The translations under genes and the position numbers were made by a program. Of a stretch of 64,000 bases of DNA, positions 8,227 to 17,428 are shown one piece after another. This stretch comes from Bradyrhizobium sp. 195 (GTDB taxonomy: Bacteria > Pseudomonadota > Alphaproteobacteria > Rhizobiales > Xanthobacteraceae). The stretch is from assembly GCF_023101665.1 (NCBI RefSeq), contig NZ_CP082162.1, positions 496,001 through 560,000 of the forward strand. The letters are read 5' to 3'. Under the pieces are notes generated by a model, which was given only the letters and a program-made list of their open reading frames with translations, searched no databases and was not told where the DNA came from. Every line of letters starts with the position of its first letter. The first letter of the stretch is position 1.

Positions 8227-9270
8227 ATGTCCGACAACATCAATCGTGAACGCCGCCGCTTCTTCGGAGGCGCCGCCATGACCCTTGCGGCAGCCCAGTT
8301 TTCGCTGACCGCGGCGGCCGTCGCCAAGCCGGCGAAGTCTGCCGCGCCGATCAAGACCGGGACCAACACCTCGTTCGCGCCCCTGAAGCAGATCGAGGCC
8401 GGCCTCCTCAGCATCGGTTATGCCGAGGCGGGCCCCGCCGACGGTCCGCCCGTGATCCTGCTGCACGGCTGGCCCTACGACATCTACGCTTTCGCCGACG
8501 TCGCCCCGCTGCTCGCTGCCGCCGGGCATCGCGTGATCGTCCCCTATCTGCGTGGCTACGGCACCACCCGCTTCCTGTCGGAGGCGACGATGCGGAACGG
8601 ACAGCCCTCGGCCATCGCGGCCGACATCGTCGCGCTGATGGATGCGCTCAAAATCGACAAGGCGACCATTGCCGGGTTCGACTGGGGTGCACGCACAGCC
8701 AACATCATCGCCGCCCTGTGGCCGGAGCGGGTCAAGGCGATGGTCTCCGTGAGCGGCTATCTGATCGGCAGCCAGCAGGCCGGCAAGATGCCGCTGCCTC
8801 CCAAGGCCGAGCTACAATGGTGGTACCAATTCTATTTCGCAACGGAGCGCGGCCGCGAGGGGTACGACAAGTATCGCCACGATTTCTCCAAGCTGATCTG
8901 GCAACTCGCATCACCCCAGTGGCACTTCGACGATGCCACCTTCGAGCGCAGCGCCGCGGCCTTCGACAATCCGGATCATGTGGCGATCGTGGTTCACAAT
9001 TACCGCTGGCGGCTCGGCCTCGCCGACGGCGAGTCGAAATACGACGCGTACGAGGCGCGACTGGCGCAGGCGCCCGTGATCGCCGTACCCACCATCACCA
9101 TGGAGGGCGACGCCAACGGCGCGCCGCATCCGGAGCCTTCGGCCTACGCCAAAAAGTTCTCCGGACGCTATTCGCACCGGACCATCAAGGGCGGCATCGG
9201 GCACAATCTGCCGCAGGAGGCGCCGAAGGCCTTTGCCGATGCGGTGCTGGACATCATGTCCGAAGCCTAG
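8227..9270 (+). CDS. Alpha/beta hydrolase with Tat signal (epoxide hydrolase/dehalogenase-like)
   Basis: A 347-residue hydrolase. RERRRFFGGAAMTLAAAQF at residues 7-25 is a twin-arginine signal, so it is exported folded. HGWP at 80-83 is the oxyanion segment and D152 in AGFDWGARTANI is the nucleophile, again an aspartate. The closing histidine is probably in GGIGHNLPQEAP. It has 64 bases between it and the preceding hydrolase gene and a clear ACAGGAG site. It is not a simple duplicate of its neighbour: signal type and cap regions differ. It likely hydrolyses an epoxide, ester or halide in the same pathway. Confidence 0.87.
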   Translation: MSDNINRERRRFFGGAAMTLAAAQFSLTAAAVAKPAKSAAPIKTGTNTSFAPLKQIEAGLLSIGYAEAGPADGPPVILLHGWPYDIYAFADVAPLLAAAGHRVIVPYLRGYGTTRFLSEATMRNGQPSAIAADIVALMDALKIDKATIAGFDWGARTANIIAALWPERVKAMVSVSGYLIGSQQAGKMPLPPKAELQWWYQFYFATERGREGYDKYRHDFSKLIWQLASPQWHFDDATFERSAAAFDNPDHVAIVVHNYRWRLGLADGESKYDAYEARLAQAPVIAVPTITMEGDANGAPHPEPSAYAKKFSGRYSHRTIKGGIGHNLPQEAPKAFADAVLDIMSEA

Positions 9271-9284
9271 GCGCCGCGCTTCGA

Positions 9285-9312
9285 CAACGGCACTTAACAA
9301 CGCTTAACGGGC
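9285..9312 (+). promoter_or_regulatory. 10-base-phased CAAC/TAAC/TAAC array
   Basis: CAAC at 9285, TAAC at 9295 and TAAC at 9305 are 10 bases apart and end in TTAACGGGC, like the TAACGAGC end of the other arrays. It points to the gene at 9375, about 65 bases on. Confidence 0.6.
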
Positions 9313-9374
9313 GGGCTGGTGCGCGCCGGGCTATCTCCATTCGGCAACACCGCGGATGTGAGAGGGAGAGTCGG

Positions 9375-10094
9375 ATGATTCCGCTGCTGGCGAATGCGAT
9401 CGAAGCCCATGGCGGCCTCGATCGATGGAATGCCCACAGTCTTCTCACCGCCACGATCGTGACGGGCGGCGATTTCTGGGCCTTGAAGGGTCTCGACCAG
9501 GACCAGGCGCCGCGAACGATGCGCATCGAGCTGCATCGCGAGCGCGCGTCGGTCGAGCCATTCGGCAAGCCCGGTCAGCGCACCGACTTCAGCCCGGAAC
9601 GGATCGCCATTGTCGCTGCGGGAGGACGAATCGTGGCAGAGCGCAACAACCCGCGCGCTGCGTTCGCGGGACACGACATGCGGACGCACTGGGATCCGCT
9701 GCATCGCGCCTATTTTAACGGCTACGCGCTCTGGACCTACATGACCGCGCCTTTTCTGCTCGCGATGGACGGATTCGAGGTGCGCGAGATCGAACCGTGG
9801 CGCGAGGGCCCTGAAGTCTGGCGCGGATTGCGGGCCACTTTTCCGGCGGCTATCGCCAGCCATAGCGACGAGCAGGACTTCTATTTCGGTCCTGATATGC
9901 TGATCCGCCGGCATGACTACCGAGTCGAGATCGCTGGCAATTTCCCGGCGGCTCATTACGTATCGGATCCCGTCAGCATCGACGGCATCATGATCCCGAC
10001 GCGGCGGCGCGCCTATCTGCGCGGCGAGGATTTGGCGCCGATGCGCGACGAGCTGATGGTGTCAATCGACCTCTCGGAACTGCGATTTGACTGA
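9375..10094 (+). CDS. Conserved hypothetical protein of the hydrolase cluster
   Basis: A 239-residue protein that I cannot assign to a named family. The ATG at 9375 follows AGGGAG; upstream the same frame stays open through the previous gene but without protein-like content. It has no signal peptide or membrane segment. The sequence starts MIPLLANAIEAHGGLDRW, a pattern seen at the start of some lipoprotein-carrier-like beta-rich proteins, and alternates strands (TATIVTGGDFWAL, YRVEIAGNFPAAHYVSD) as in an LolA/LppX-like fold, which is only a suggestion. It has its own TAAC array and ends seven bases before the convergent regulator gene. Confidence 0.75.
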   Translation: MIPLLANAIEAHGGLDRWNAHSLLTATIVTGGDFWALKGLDQDQAPRTMRIELHRERASVEPFGKPGQRTDFSPERIAIVAAGGRIVAERNNPRAAFAGHDMRTHWDPLHRAYFNGYALWTYMTAPFLLAMDGFEVREIEPWREGPEVWRGLRATFPAAIASHSDEQDFYFGPDMLIRRHDYRVEIAGNFPAAHYVSDPVSIDGIMIPTRRRAYLRGEDLAPMRDELMVSIDLSELRFD

Positions 10095-10100
10095 GCGTTC

Positions 10101-12974
10101 TCAGGAAGCCTCGTCCAGCATGAGCCGCGCCGCCTTGAGATCGGCGGTCTCAAACCCTTCCGAGAACCGGGCGTGGGTGGCCGCGAGATCGCCAAGCGAC
10201 TTCTTGCCGCCCCGTTGCTGCGCCAACCGCACCAGCGACATTTCCGTCCGCAATCGCCAGGACAATGCGCCCTGGTGCTCCGCCAGTGCGAGCGATGCGA
10301 CAAAGCTGCCTTCCGCAGCATCGACAGCACCGGTACGTGCTTCGAGGTCGCCGCGCCGCCGCAGCAGCTCCGGCATGTCAAAACTTCCGCCGCCTTGTTC
10401 GACCCGGGCGATCGTCTCGTGCAGAACTTGCAGCCCTTCCGTCGCCCGGCCGAGGGCCGCCAATCCTTGCGACAGGTCGGCAGCGAACGCCGAGGCGTAG
10501 AGCTCGTAACGATCTGCATGCAGGCGCAGAAGCGCGGCCCGCATCAAATCGACGCCGCCAGTCACGTCGCCGCGGGCGATCATGGTCTGGGCGCGAAATC
10601 CCGAGGCTACGGCTTCATAGGGCGCGAGCCCGTGCACATTCGCATGCGTTGCCAGGCGCCCCGTCATCGTCTCGACGGAGGCCCAGTCCCCGACCCAACC
10701 GAACACGGAAGCCGACCAGCACAGCGCGATGCAATGCATCACTACGTCGCGCGGCACCGCCGCGCCGACGAGCGGGCGGACGCAGTCGAGCGCCCGATCG
10801 GGAAAGCCGCGGAGCCACAACACCCGCGCGAGCGGAATCTGCGGGGTGCGTGAATAGGCGAAATGCCCGGGCTGCGTTCCGCGCAGCGCGGCATCATCCC
10901 GCACGCCTTCCTCGAGATGGGCCTGTGCCTCGGCCTGATTCCCGGCAAGATGATGGGACACTCCAAGAAGCGCCTTGCTGCCGGCGATGCCCGCGCTGTC
11001 GCCGATCAGCCGGGCAATCCGCTCGGCGTGGAGTGCGGTCGGCACCAGATGCCGGTAGTCTCCCGTACGGCGATAGAACATGTTCAGTCGCGACAGCAGT
11101 CTGAACCCGTTTGCGTGGTCGTCCATCGCTTCAGCGATCTCCAACCCGCGCCGGAGCGCCCCCTCGGCCTGCTCGCTGTTGCGCTCGGTGAACATGAAGG
11201 CATGACCGAGCGTCGACTGGAGCTCGAGCTCCCATTTCCCGCCCTTATCGGCGTCATCAAGCATTGCGAGCGCGCGGCCCGACCAGATGCGCGCCTCGTT
11301 CAGCAGATTGAGCTCGATGAACAGCCTTGCGCAGCTGCCGGCAAGCGGCACGCGCAAGGCGGCGCCTTCATCGTTGGCATAGCTCCATTGCAGCGCCGCG
11401 CGGGCATCGGCGAGCAGGCTGGCGCGCTCCTGGAGGCGGGAGCCCTGATCGCGGCCCTGCTCCGCCATGCCGGCTTCGAGCGTCCGCTGGACATAGAAGG
11501 CGTGACGGCGCGCAATCACGTCCGCCTCGCCGCCGTCGGCCAGCTTCTGCATCGCGTAGGCGCGCGTGGCATCGAGCAGGCGATAGCGCCGCGAGGCACC
11601 GTCCGGCTGCGCCGACACCAGCGACTTGGCGACGAGCTGCTCCAGTGCGTCGACCACTCGATCGCCCGGCGCGCCCTCCTCGGTCGCGACCGCCATCGCA
11701 GCCTTGAGCGTGAAAGGGCCTGCGAAAATGGCAAGCCGCTGAAACACGATGCGCTCGCTTTCGCCGATCAGGCCGAAGCTCCAGTCAAGCGTTGCACCGA
11801 GCGTCTGTTGCCGGGGTGGCGCCGTTCGCCGTCCGCGCCATTCGAGCTTGAGCCGGCTGTCCAGCAGCGCGGCCAGCTCGCGCAATCCGTGGACGCCGAG
11901 GCGCGCGGCAGCCAGCTCGATCGCCAGCGCGATGCCGTCGAGCTTGCCGCAGACTTCAGCAAGCACCTCCGCGTCCTCATCCGTGATATTTGCCCGATGC
12001 CCCGCCGCGGCAGCACGGTCGACGAACAACCGCGCGGCAGGATAGTCCAGCACTTCACCGGCGCTGAGGCTAACGCCTTGCGGCGGCCCCGGCAGCGGAA
12101 CGAGTTCGAAGATCTGCTCGCCTTCGACCAGCAGCGACTCGCGACTGGTGGCGAGAATTGCGATGTCGGGCGCCTCGCGGTAGATGTTTTCCGCCAGGCG
12201 CGCGACCTCGTCGATCACGTGCTCACAACTGTCAAAGATCAGAAGCAGCCGCCGTCCCCGCAGGGAATTGATGATGCTGTCCGAGGGATCATCGTGATGC
12301 ACCACGAGTCCCAATGCGGCCGCGACGGTGCTCGAGACCAGCGCGGCGTCCTTCAATGGACCGAATTCGAGAAAATGGACGCGGCCTTCGAACGTTCGCC
12401 ACATGTCATGGGCGAGCGCGGTCGCGACGGTCGTCTTGCCGATGCCGCCGGGCCCTCGAAGCGTGACGAAGCGGTCGCTGAGCAGACGGGCCGACAGTTC
12501 GGCCACCACGTCGTCGCGCCCGATCATCCGTTCTAGCCGAGATGGCAGGTTGGGCGGGGGTGCTGCTTCGAGGGCACGCGATGCGGGCACCGGATCAACG
12601 TTGGGTTCGCGGCGCTGCACGGGAGCGACGAAGCAATAACCCCGACTCGGAATGTTGGTGATGAAGCGGGCACCGTCCTTGCCGTCGCCGAGAACCTTGC
12701 GCAGTTCAGCGACATGCACCCGCAGGCTGATCTCCTCGACCGCCAGGCCCGCCCAAGCGTAGGCCAAAATTTCGTTCTTGGGCACCACTTCGCCGGCACG
12801 GCTGACGAGCAGGCGCAAAATATCCATCGCGCGGCTGCCGAGCTTGACCGGCGCGCCATCTCTCTCGAGCAACCGGGACCTCAGCGAAAACGGTCCGAAC
12901 GAAACGGCGTCGATATCCAGATTCAGTGGGGCGCCCTTGCCGGAGGAGCCATTTGCAGCCGAGAGCTCGTTCAC
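10101..12974 (-). CDS. Winged-helix/NTPase/TPR transcriptional regulator
   Basis: A large one-component regulator of about 957 residues. From the GTG at 12974 it has an OmpR/PhoB-type winged-helix domain (about 15-110: FGPFSLRSRLLERDG through EISLRVHVAELRKVLGDG), then an NTPase of the NB-ARC/AAA kind with Walker A GPGGIGKTTVA and Walker B RRLLLIFDSCEHVID, then a long helical TPR-like region to the C-terminus. In known relatives, ligand or protein sensing by the TPR part controls the NTPase and so DNA binding. An ATG at 13322 would add about 116 residues of poor protein-like content. OmpR-type domains bind direct repeats about 10 bases apart, so it is the best candidate reader of the TAAC arrays. 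Confidence 0.87.
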   Translation of the reverse strand: MNELSAANGSSGKGAPLNLDIDAVSFGPFSLRSRLLERDGAPVKLGSRAMDILRLLVSRAGEVVPKNEILAYAWAGLAVEEISLRVHVAELRKVLGDGKDGARFITNIPSRGYCFVAPVQRREPNVDPVPASRALEAAPPPNLPSRLERMIGRDDVVAELSARLLSDRFVTLRGPGGIGKTTVATALAHDMWRTFEGRVHFLEFGPLKDAALVSSTVAAALGLVVHHDDPSDSIINSLRGRRLLLIFDSCEHVIDEVARLAENIYREAPDIAILATSRESLLVEGEQIFELVPLPGPPQGVSLSAGEVLDYPAARLFVDRAAAAGHRANITDEDAEVLAEVCGKLDGIALAIELAAARLGVHGLRELAALLDSRLKLEWRGRRTAPPRQQTLGATLDWSFGLIGESERIVFQRLAIFAGPFTLKAAMAVATEEGAPGDRVVDALEQLVAKSLVSAQPDGASRRYRLLDATRAYAMQKLADGGEADVIARRHAFYVQRTLEAGMAEQGRDQGSRLQERASLLADARAALQWSYANDEGAALRVPLAGSCARLFIELNLLNEARIWSGRALAMLDDADKGGKWELELQSTLGHAFMFTERNSEQAEGALRRGLEIAEAMDDHANGFRLLSRLNMFYRRTGDYRHLVPTALHAERIARLIGDSAGIAGSKALLGVSHHLAGNQAEAQAHLEEGVRDDAALRGTQPGHFAYSRTPQIPLARVLWLRGFPDRALDCVRPLVGAAVPRDVVMHCIALCWSASVFGWVGDWASVETMTGRLATHANVHGLAPYEAVASGFRAQTMIARGDVTGGVDLMRAALLRLHADRYELYASAFAADLSQGLAALGRATEGLQVLHETIARVEQGGGSFDMPELLRRRGDLEARTGAVDAAEGSFVASLALAEHQGALSWRLRTEMSLVRLAQQRGGKKSLGDLAATHARFSEGFETADLKAARLMLDEAS

Positions 12975-13544
12975 ATCTGCCCCATCTTGGCGACCCCTGC
13001 ATCCCAATGCGAGAGGCGCCCATTCTCTACGCCTGCAGCATATAAAGCTTATCGATCGAAAAGCGATCGAAGCCCTCTCCTCATATGCTACCGTTCTACG
13101 CAAATAATTGAAAAGCTGGAGAAAATCAAATCTCTGCGACGCGCGGCGCTCATTTTGAGCTCGCACACCGTCTGCCCCGTCCAAAACATCACGCAGGGGC
13201 TTTTTGTCCGGCTGTCGGCTATTTCCAGAGCACGGAAGGATTTGCCTTGATTTTGGCGGGCGCGTGAAATCTCTACCGGTCTTCAAGCGCGTCAGAGGCC
13301 AATCTCCCAGCATGCTGCCCAAAGAGCGAAAGGGCGTGCGCCGCTATGCCTCGCCCCGTACCCCTTCTGCCAGCACGCGCTGGAACTGCAGGCGCGCCGG
13401 GGTAATTGCTGCGTCCAACCGGTGAACCACCGGATAATTGTTCTCAGCCCCGCCGGCGAGACAGGCACGGCCCGCGGTCGCCAGGCGGGAACCTTGCCTC
13501 CCGGATGAATAGAAAATTTCCGATCTTGAATCCTAGAGGTCCGG
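12975..13544. other. Non-coding region upstream of the regulator gene
   Basis: No gene is supported here. It holds an AT-rich part around 13030-13120 that likely includes the leftward regulator promoter, and a short symmetric stretch (ATCGATCGAAAAGCGATCGA near 13051). No TAAC array was found, so the regulator does not seem to control itself through that motif. The right part lies downstream of the molybdenum hydroxylase gene. Confidence 0.5.
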
Positions 13545-15722
13545 TTACACCGACCGCTTTAGGATGTTGCTGTCGGCCGGCATCTTGCGCAGGCGCTTGC
13601 CAGTGGCAGCGAAGATCGCGTTGGCAATGGCCGGTACGATCAACGACGTGCCGGTTTCTCCCATCCCGCCTGGAGCTGCGAAGCTCTTGACGATATGGAC
13701 ATCGATGGCCGGCACTTCGTTCATGCGCATCATCTGGTAAGTGTCAAAGTTGGTCTGTTCGACGCGCCCATTCTTCAGCGTGATCTCACCATAAAGCGCT
13801 GCCGTCGCTCCGAAAACGATGCCACTCCGGACTTGCGCCTGCACCGTGTCGGGGTTGACGACCGTGCCGCAATCGATCGCGCACACCACCCGCACAACCC
13901 GCACATTTCCGTCTTTGGACACCTCGACCTCGACAACCTGTGCCATGTAGCTGCCGAATACAAATTGCAATGCAACGCCTCGGCCCCGGCCTGTGGGCAA
14001 AGGCTCTCCCCAGCTGGACTTTTCCGCGGCCAGATCGAGCACGGCCCTGGCGCGCGGATTGCGATCCAGGAGCATCCGCCGGTACGCAACAGGGTCCTGC
14101 CGTGCTGCCGATGCAAGCTCGTCGACGAAGCTTTCAGTCACAAAAACATTGTGCGACGGGCCGACGCTGCGCCAGAACGCCGTCGGAATACCAGGAGGTT
14201 CCACGCGCACGAACTCTACATGGAAGTTCGGCAGCTCGTACACGAGATCGATTGCGCCTTCGGTGGAATCGGGATCAAGGCCGTTCTTGAAGGCGGGAGG
14301 TAGCCAACGCGCAATCACCGAAGGGCCGGCGAAGCGGTTCTTCCAGGCCACGGGCTTGCCCTGCTTGTCGAGCCCGGCGGAAATTCGGTCGAACCAATAC
14401 GGCCGATACATGTCATGCTGGATGTCTTCCTCGCGCGTCCACACGACCTTCACGGGACCATCGACATGCTTTGCAATCTCGACAGCGCGGACCGCACCAT
14501 CGGCCTCCAGCCGCCGGCCAAACCCGCCGCCGATTAGATGATTGTGGACAATGACCTTCTCGGGCGGAAGACCTGCGGCCTTCGCCGCCATCCCCTGCAC
14601 GCGCGCCACAGCTTGGCTGCCGATCCAGATCTCGCACTCGTCTTTACGAAGGTGCACCGTGCAATTCATGGGTTCCATCGTCGCGTGCGCCAGGAACGGA
14701 ACCTGGTACATCGCGTCCACCTTGGTGACTGCACCCGCCAGCGCCTTGTCCACGTCACCAACGTTCTGGGCGACCGCGCCAGAACCAAGGGTAGCCTGCT
14801 CCAGCTCGCGAGCGATCTGCGTCGTGTCCAACCCAGAGTGAGGACCATCGTCCCATTCTATAACGAGGGCCTTCAGACCCTTCTTCGCCGCCCACATATG
14901 ATCGGCCACGACAGCGACGGCATCGTCGAGCCGGACGATCTGGCGGACGCCGCGGACGGCTCTTGCGGCGCTATCGTCCAGACTCCTCAATCGGCCGCCA
15001 AACACCGGTGATTGCGCCAGCGTCGCTATCTTCACGTTCGGCGGGCGCGCGTCGATGCCGTAGCGGGCCGTCCCGTTGACCTTACCAGGCGCGTCGAGCC
15101 GCTTGGCGGACGTGCCGATCAGCTGGAAGTCTTCTGGCCGCTTCAGCGTCACCTTTTCCGGGACAGGCAGTAGCGCCGCATCAGCGACAAGCTCCCCATA
15201 TTTCAGTCGACGACCTGTCGGCTCATGGATCACCTCGCCGTCGCGCGCGCGGCAGGCAGTCGGGTCAACGGCCCAACGCCGCGCGGCCGCGGCGACCAGC
15301 ATGACCCGCGCAGTCGCGCCGGCCTCTCGCAGCGGTTGCCACCCCCCGCGGATGGCATTTGAGTTTCCCGTGGCCTGCACGCCCAACATCGGATTGGCAT
15401 AGAGTTTTTCATTCGGCGGCGCGTGCTCCAGATGCACTTGGGACAGGCTCACCTCGAGTTCTTCGGCGAGCAGCATCGGGATCGAGGTGTAGGTGCCCTG
15501 CCCCATTTCGACATAAGGCATCGTCAGGACGACCCGACCATCGCCGGCGATACGGATGAATGCGTTCGGCGTGAAGTCTTCCAGCGCCGCAGCCTTGGTT
15601 TGGCCGAATGGCAAGCTCAGACTTAGTAACAGACCACCGCCAGCCGCGGCGCCACTGTAGAGGAAGCCGCGACGCGACAGCTTGGTGCCGTTGGAACGCG
15701 ATGTAATGCCATCAAAGATCAT
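13545..15722 (-). CDS. Molybdenum hydroxylase large subunit (isoquinoline 1-oxidoreductase beta-like)
   Basis: A 725-residue molybdopterin-binding subunit of the xanthine dehydrogenase family, IorB-like. The ATG at 15722 lies one base after the stop of the small-subunit gene and has an AAGGGAGA site. A Tat signal (SRRGFLYSGAAAGGG) marks export with bound cofactor. Cofactor-binding stretches include MGQGTYTSIPMLLAEEL near the N-terminus, HNHLIGGGFGRRLE, and the C-terminal GGMGETGTSLIVPAIANAI (in parts), whose GE pair includes the catalytic glutamate. It would hydroxylate a heteroaromatic or aldehyde carbon, passing electrons to the iron-sulfur subunit and probably a cytochrome. Substrate unknown. 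Confidence 0.92.
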   Translation of the reverse strand: MIFDGITSRSNGTKLSRRGFLYSGAAAGGGLLLSLSLPFGQTKAAALEDFTPNAFIRIAGDGRVVLTMPYVEMGQGTYTSIPMLLAEELEVSLSQVHLEHAPPNEKLYANPMLGVQATGNSNAIRGGWQPLREAGATARVMLVAAAARRWAVDPTACRARDGEVIHEPTGRRLKYGELVADAALLPVPEKVTLKRPEDFQLIGTSAKRLDAPGKVNGTARYGIDARPPNVKIATLAQSPVFGGRLRSLDDSAARAVRGVRQIVRLDDAVAVVADHMWAAKKGLKALVIEWDDGPHSGLDTTQIARELEQATLGSGAVAQNVGDVDKALAGAVTKVDAMYQVPFLAHATMEPMNCTVHLRKDECEIWIGSQAVARVQGMAAKAAGLPPEKVIVHNHLIGGGFGRRLEADGAVRAVEIAKHVDGPVKVVWTREEDIQHDMYRPYWFDRISAGLDKQGKPVAWKNRFAGPSVIARWLPPAFKNGLDPDSTEGAIDLVYELPNFHVEFVRVEPPGIPTAFWRSVGPSHNVFVTESFVDELASAARQDPVAYRRMLLDRNPRARAVLDLAAEKSSWGEPLPTGRGRGVALQFVFGSYMAQVVEVEVSKDGNVRVVRVVCAIDCGTVVNPDTVQAQVRSGIVFGATAALYGEITLKNGRVEQTNFDTYQMMRMNEVPAIDVHIVKSFAAPGGMGETGTSLIVPAIANAIFAATGKRLRKMPADSNILKRSV

Positions 15723-15723
15723 G

Positions 15724-16194
15724 TCAGTCTCCCTTTGCGTTCGCTTGCGCGGCAAGCTTGATCGCCTCACGGATGCGCACATAGGTCCCGCATCGGCAGA
15801 TGTTTCCACTCATGGCTTCGTCGATGTCAGCATCGGTGGGATGCGGATTACTGGCTAGTAACGCCGAAGCCGACATGATCTGCCCTGATTGGCAGTAGCC
15901 GCACTGGACGACCTCGTGGTTGAGCCAGGCTTTCTGAATGCTTGCGCCAGGCGCCGTCGCCCCGACGGCTTCAATCGTCGTGACAGTGGACTTTCCGATG
16001 CTATCGATCGGAGTGACGCATGACCTTGTCGCGACGCCATCGATATGCACCGTACAGGCGCCACATAGCGCTTCGCCACAGCCGAATTTCGTGCCGGTCA
16101 TACCGAGCACGTCACGCAAGACCCACAGTAACGGCGTGTCGCCATCTACATCGACGCTGTGCCTGCTTCCATTGATGCTGACGGTAAAGGCCAT
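15724..16194 (-). CDS. (2Fe-2S)-binding small subunit of molybdenum hydroxylase (IorA-like)
   Basis: A 156-residue two-cluster protein. The plant-ferredoxin type cluster is held by the cysteines of [14 protein letters not shown] and a later C in RSC; the second, alpha-helical cluster by CGYCQSGQ and CRCGTY. The ATG at 16194 follows GAGAGG by seven bases; an upstream in-frame ATG lacks a site. No signal: such subunits are carried out with the Tat-tagged large subunit. It shuttles electrons from the molybdenum centre. It directly precedes the large-subunit gene and may share an operon with the small gene at 16249. Confidence 0.93.
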   Translation of the reverse strand: MAFTVSINGSRHSVDVDGDTPLLWVLRDVLGMTGTKFGCGEALCGACTVHIDGVATRSCVTPIDSIGKSTVTTIEAVGATAPGASIQKAWLNHEVVQCGYCQSGQIMSASALLASNPHPTDADIDEAMSGNICRCGTYVRIREAIKLAAQANAKGD

Positions 16195-16248
16195 GGTGTG
16201 TCCTCTCATTTCTGCGAATGTGTTTTCGCATGCTGTTGCCGATTGCGG

Positions 16249-16467
16249 CTACTCAGCCGGTGGCCGACCAAACTCGCTGCCAAGACTGCTGATACGATGC
16301 GGCACGCCTTCCCCGCTTCTGTGCGGTTGGCCGTTCGCCACGTAGTACACATAACTGCTTCCGACGATCAGTACGGCCGTCGTCAAAGATCTTAGCGTCT
16401 TCACAAGACCTATCGTCCGCACAGGCACAATCATCGTCGTATTCCGGGGCACTTCCGGCATGGTCAT
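16249..16467 (-). CDS. Small putative membrane protein, first gene before iorAB-like pair
   Basis: A 72-residue open frame. The ATG at 16467 has GGAG nine bases upstream. It holds one hydrophobic stretch, about residues 25-42 (SLTTAVLIVGSSYVYYV), followed by a polar tail. I recognise no family. Support comes mainly from position: the TAAC array at 16557-16592 is about 90 bases upstream, as with other arrays and their first genes, and the iron-sulfur subunit gene follows after 54 bases. It may instead be untranslated leader. Confidence 0.35.
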   Translation of the reverse strand: MTMPEVPRNTTMIVPVRTIGLVKTLRSLTTAVLIVGSSYVYYVANGQPHRSGEGVPHRISSLGSEFGRPPAE

Positions 16468-16556
16468 GACGATCTTCTCCATTTTCGCGTTGTGCCGACC
16501 CGAGATCGAAACCGGCTGATTGCTCCGTCATGACCCTCGCGCAGCCGCAGGGAATT

Positions 16557-16592
16557 AGCTCGTTATGGGTTGTTAGACGCTGTTAGCTGTTG
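16557..16592 (-). promoter_or_regulatory. 10-base-phased TAAC array (site B), facing the molybdenum hydroxylase genes
   Basis: Plus-strand GTTA at 16562, 16572 and 16582, with GTTG at 16589 and GCTC before the first. Read leftward this is nearly the same 35-base sequence as site A, including the CAAC-3-TAAC start and the CATAACGAGC end. Confidence 0.75.
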
Positions 16593-16658
16593 CCAGCGGC
16601 TATCCGGCGGCTTCCTGGCCGAGGGCGACACATTCGCCGCCCGCGCCCCCCAGCCATG

Positions 16659-16693
16659 CAAGGGCTAACGATCCATAACAACCCATAACGAGC
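16659..16693 (+). promoter_or_regulatory. 10-base-phased TAAC array (site C), facing the rightward operon
   Basis: TAAC at 16666, 16676 and 16686 with CAAG seven bases before the first and CATAACGAGC at the end. It is oriented to the gene at 16848, back to back with site B, so one 140-base region drives both directions. Confidence 0.75.
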
Positions 16694-16847
16694 AAAATCC
16701 GTCCGCCCGCTGCATTGTCGGTTTGAGACAAGTCGACGGCGCCCATGACGACGACCCGTGAAAGCCTCACCGCGGGTAGCCGAATGGGTCGTCAGGCCCT
16801 CGAACAAGACGAGCCTATAACGCGCAGAGCAACCAGGAGACCGAAAT

Positions 16848-17375
16848 ATGACCACCAACCAGATCGTCGATTCCAGCTTCACGGCCATCATCAACGCACC
16901 GATCGAGAAGATCGACATTCCCTCCTGGTGCTTCAACCTCTCCGAGACCGATTATCAGGGTTGTTCGCCGGCACACATCGCGGCCGGTTTCACCACCGCA
17001 CCCGACGGGCGAAGAATGTCCATCAACGTCGAAATCATCGGCGGAAGTCTGATGGTTCAGCACTACGTCGAGACGCTGGGCGAGAAGAACCATCTTGTCC
17101 TCGATTCGACCTCGGACGTCTTCACGCCGACCGGGCGGACCACCATCCACGTCACCTGGGAATTAAGCGCCCGGGAAATCGAGCCCGGGAAGTGCGAATT
17201 CACCAACAGGGTGCGATCGAACGCCACGGACGAGTTCATGACGTTCATCGGCAAGCAGGGAATTCCGTTCGACCTGTTCCGCGCTCAACGCCAGCCTGCT
17301 TCGATTGCTCACAATCAGAGCGAAACGCCTCTTTTTGCAGCCAGCATCGAGCGGGCCGCGCTCAAGACGAGCTGA
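16848..17375 (+). CDS. Conserved hypothetical protein (SRPBCC-like?)
   Basis: A 175-residue cytosolic protein with no signal or membrane segment. AGGAGA precedes the ATG at 16848. The pattern of strands (SFTAIINAPIEKIDIPSW, TTIHVTWELSAREIEPGKCEFTNRV in parts) followed by a helix with F and P residues is compatible with an SRPBCC/START-type ligand-binding fold, but I do not recognise a named family. It leads a rightward operon with an isochorismatase-like hydrolase, SDR protein, tautomerase and MFS transporter, under site C. A role in binding or converting the pathway substrate is an inference from position. Confidence 0.75.
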   Translation: MTTNQIVDSSFTAIINAPIEKIDIPSWCFNLSETDYQGCSPAHIAAGFTTAPDGRRMSINVEIIGGSLMVQHYVETLGEKNHLVLDSTSDVFTPTGRTTIHVTWELSAREIEPGKCEFTNRVRSNATDEFMTFIGKQGIPFDLFRAQRQPASIAHNQSETPLFAASIERAALKTS

Positions 17376-17428
17376 ACACAAACCGCAGCTGCGTCGGTGC
17401 AAGGGCGCGGCCGCTATGGAGAGCTTCC

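Noticed and set aside
8718..9374. Upstream extension of the gene at 9375
   Set aside because: The frame is open but overlaps the C-terminal half of the Tat-exported hydrolase in another frame and is not protein-like; the ATG at 9375 has a good ribosome binding sequence.
10863..12536. 557-codon open frame on the plus strand
   Set aside because: Antisense to the regulator's NTPase and TPR region; no family motif, composition typical of reversed coding DNA.
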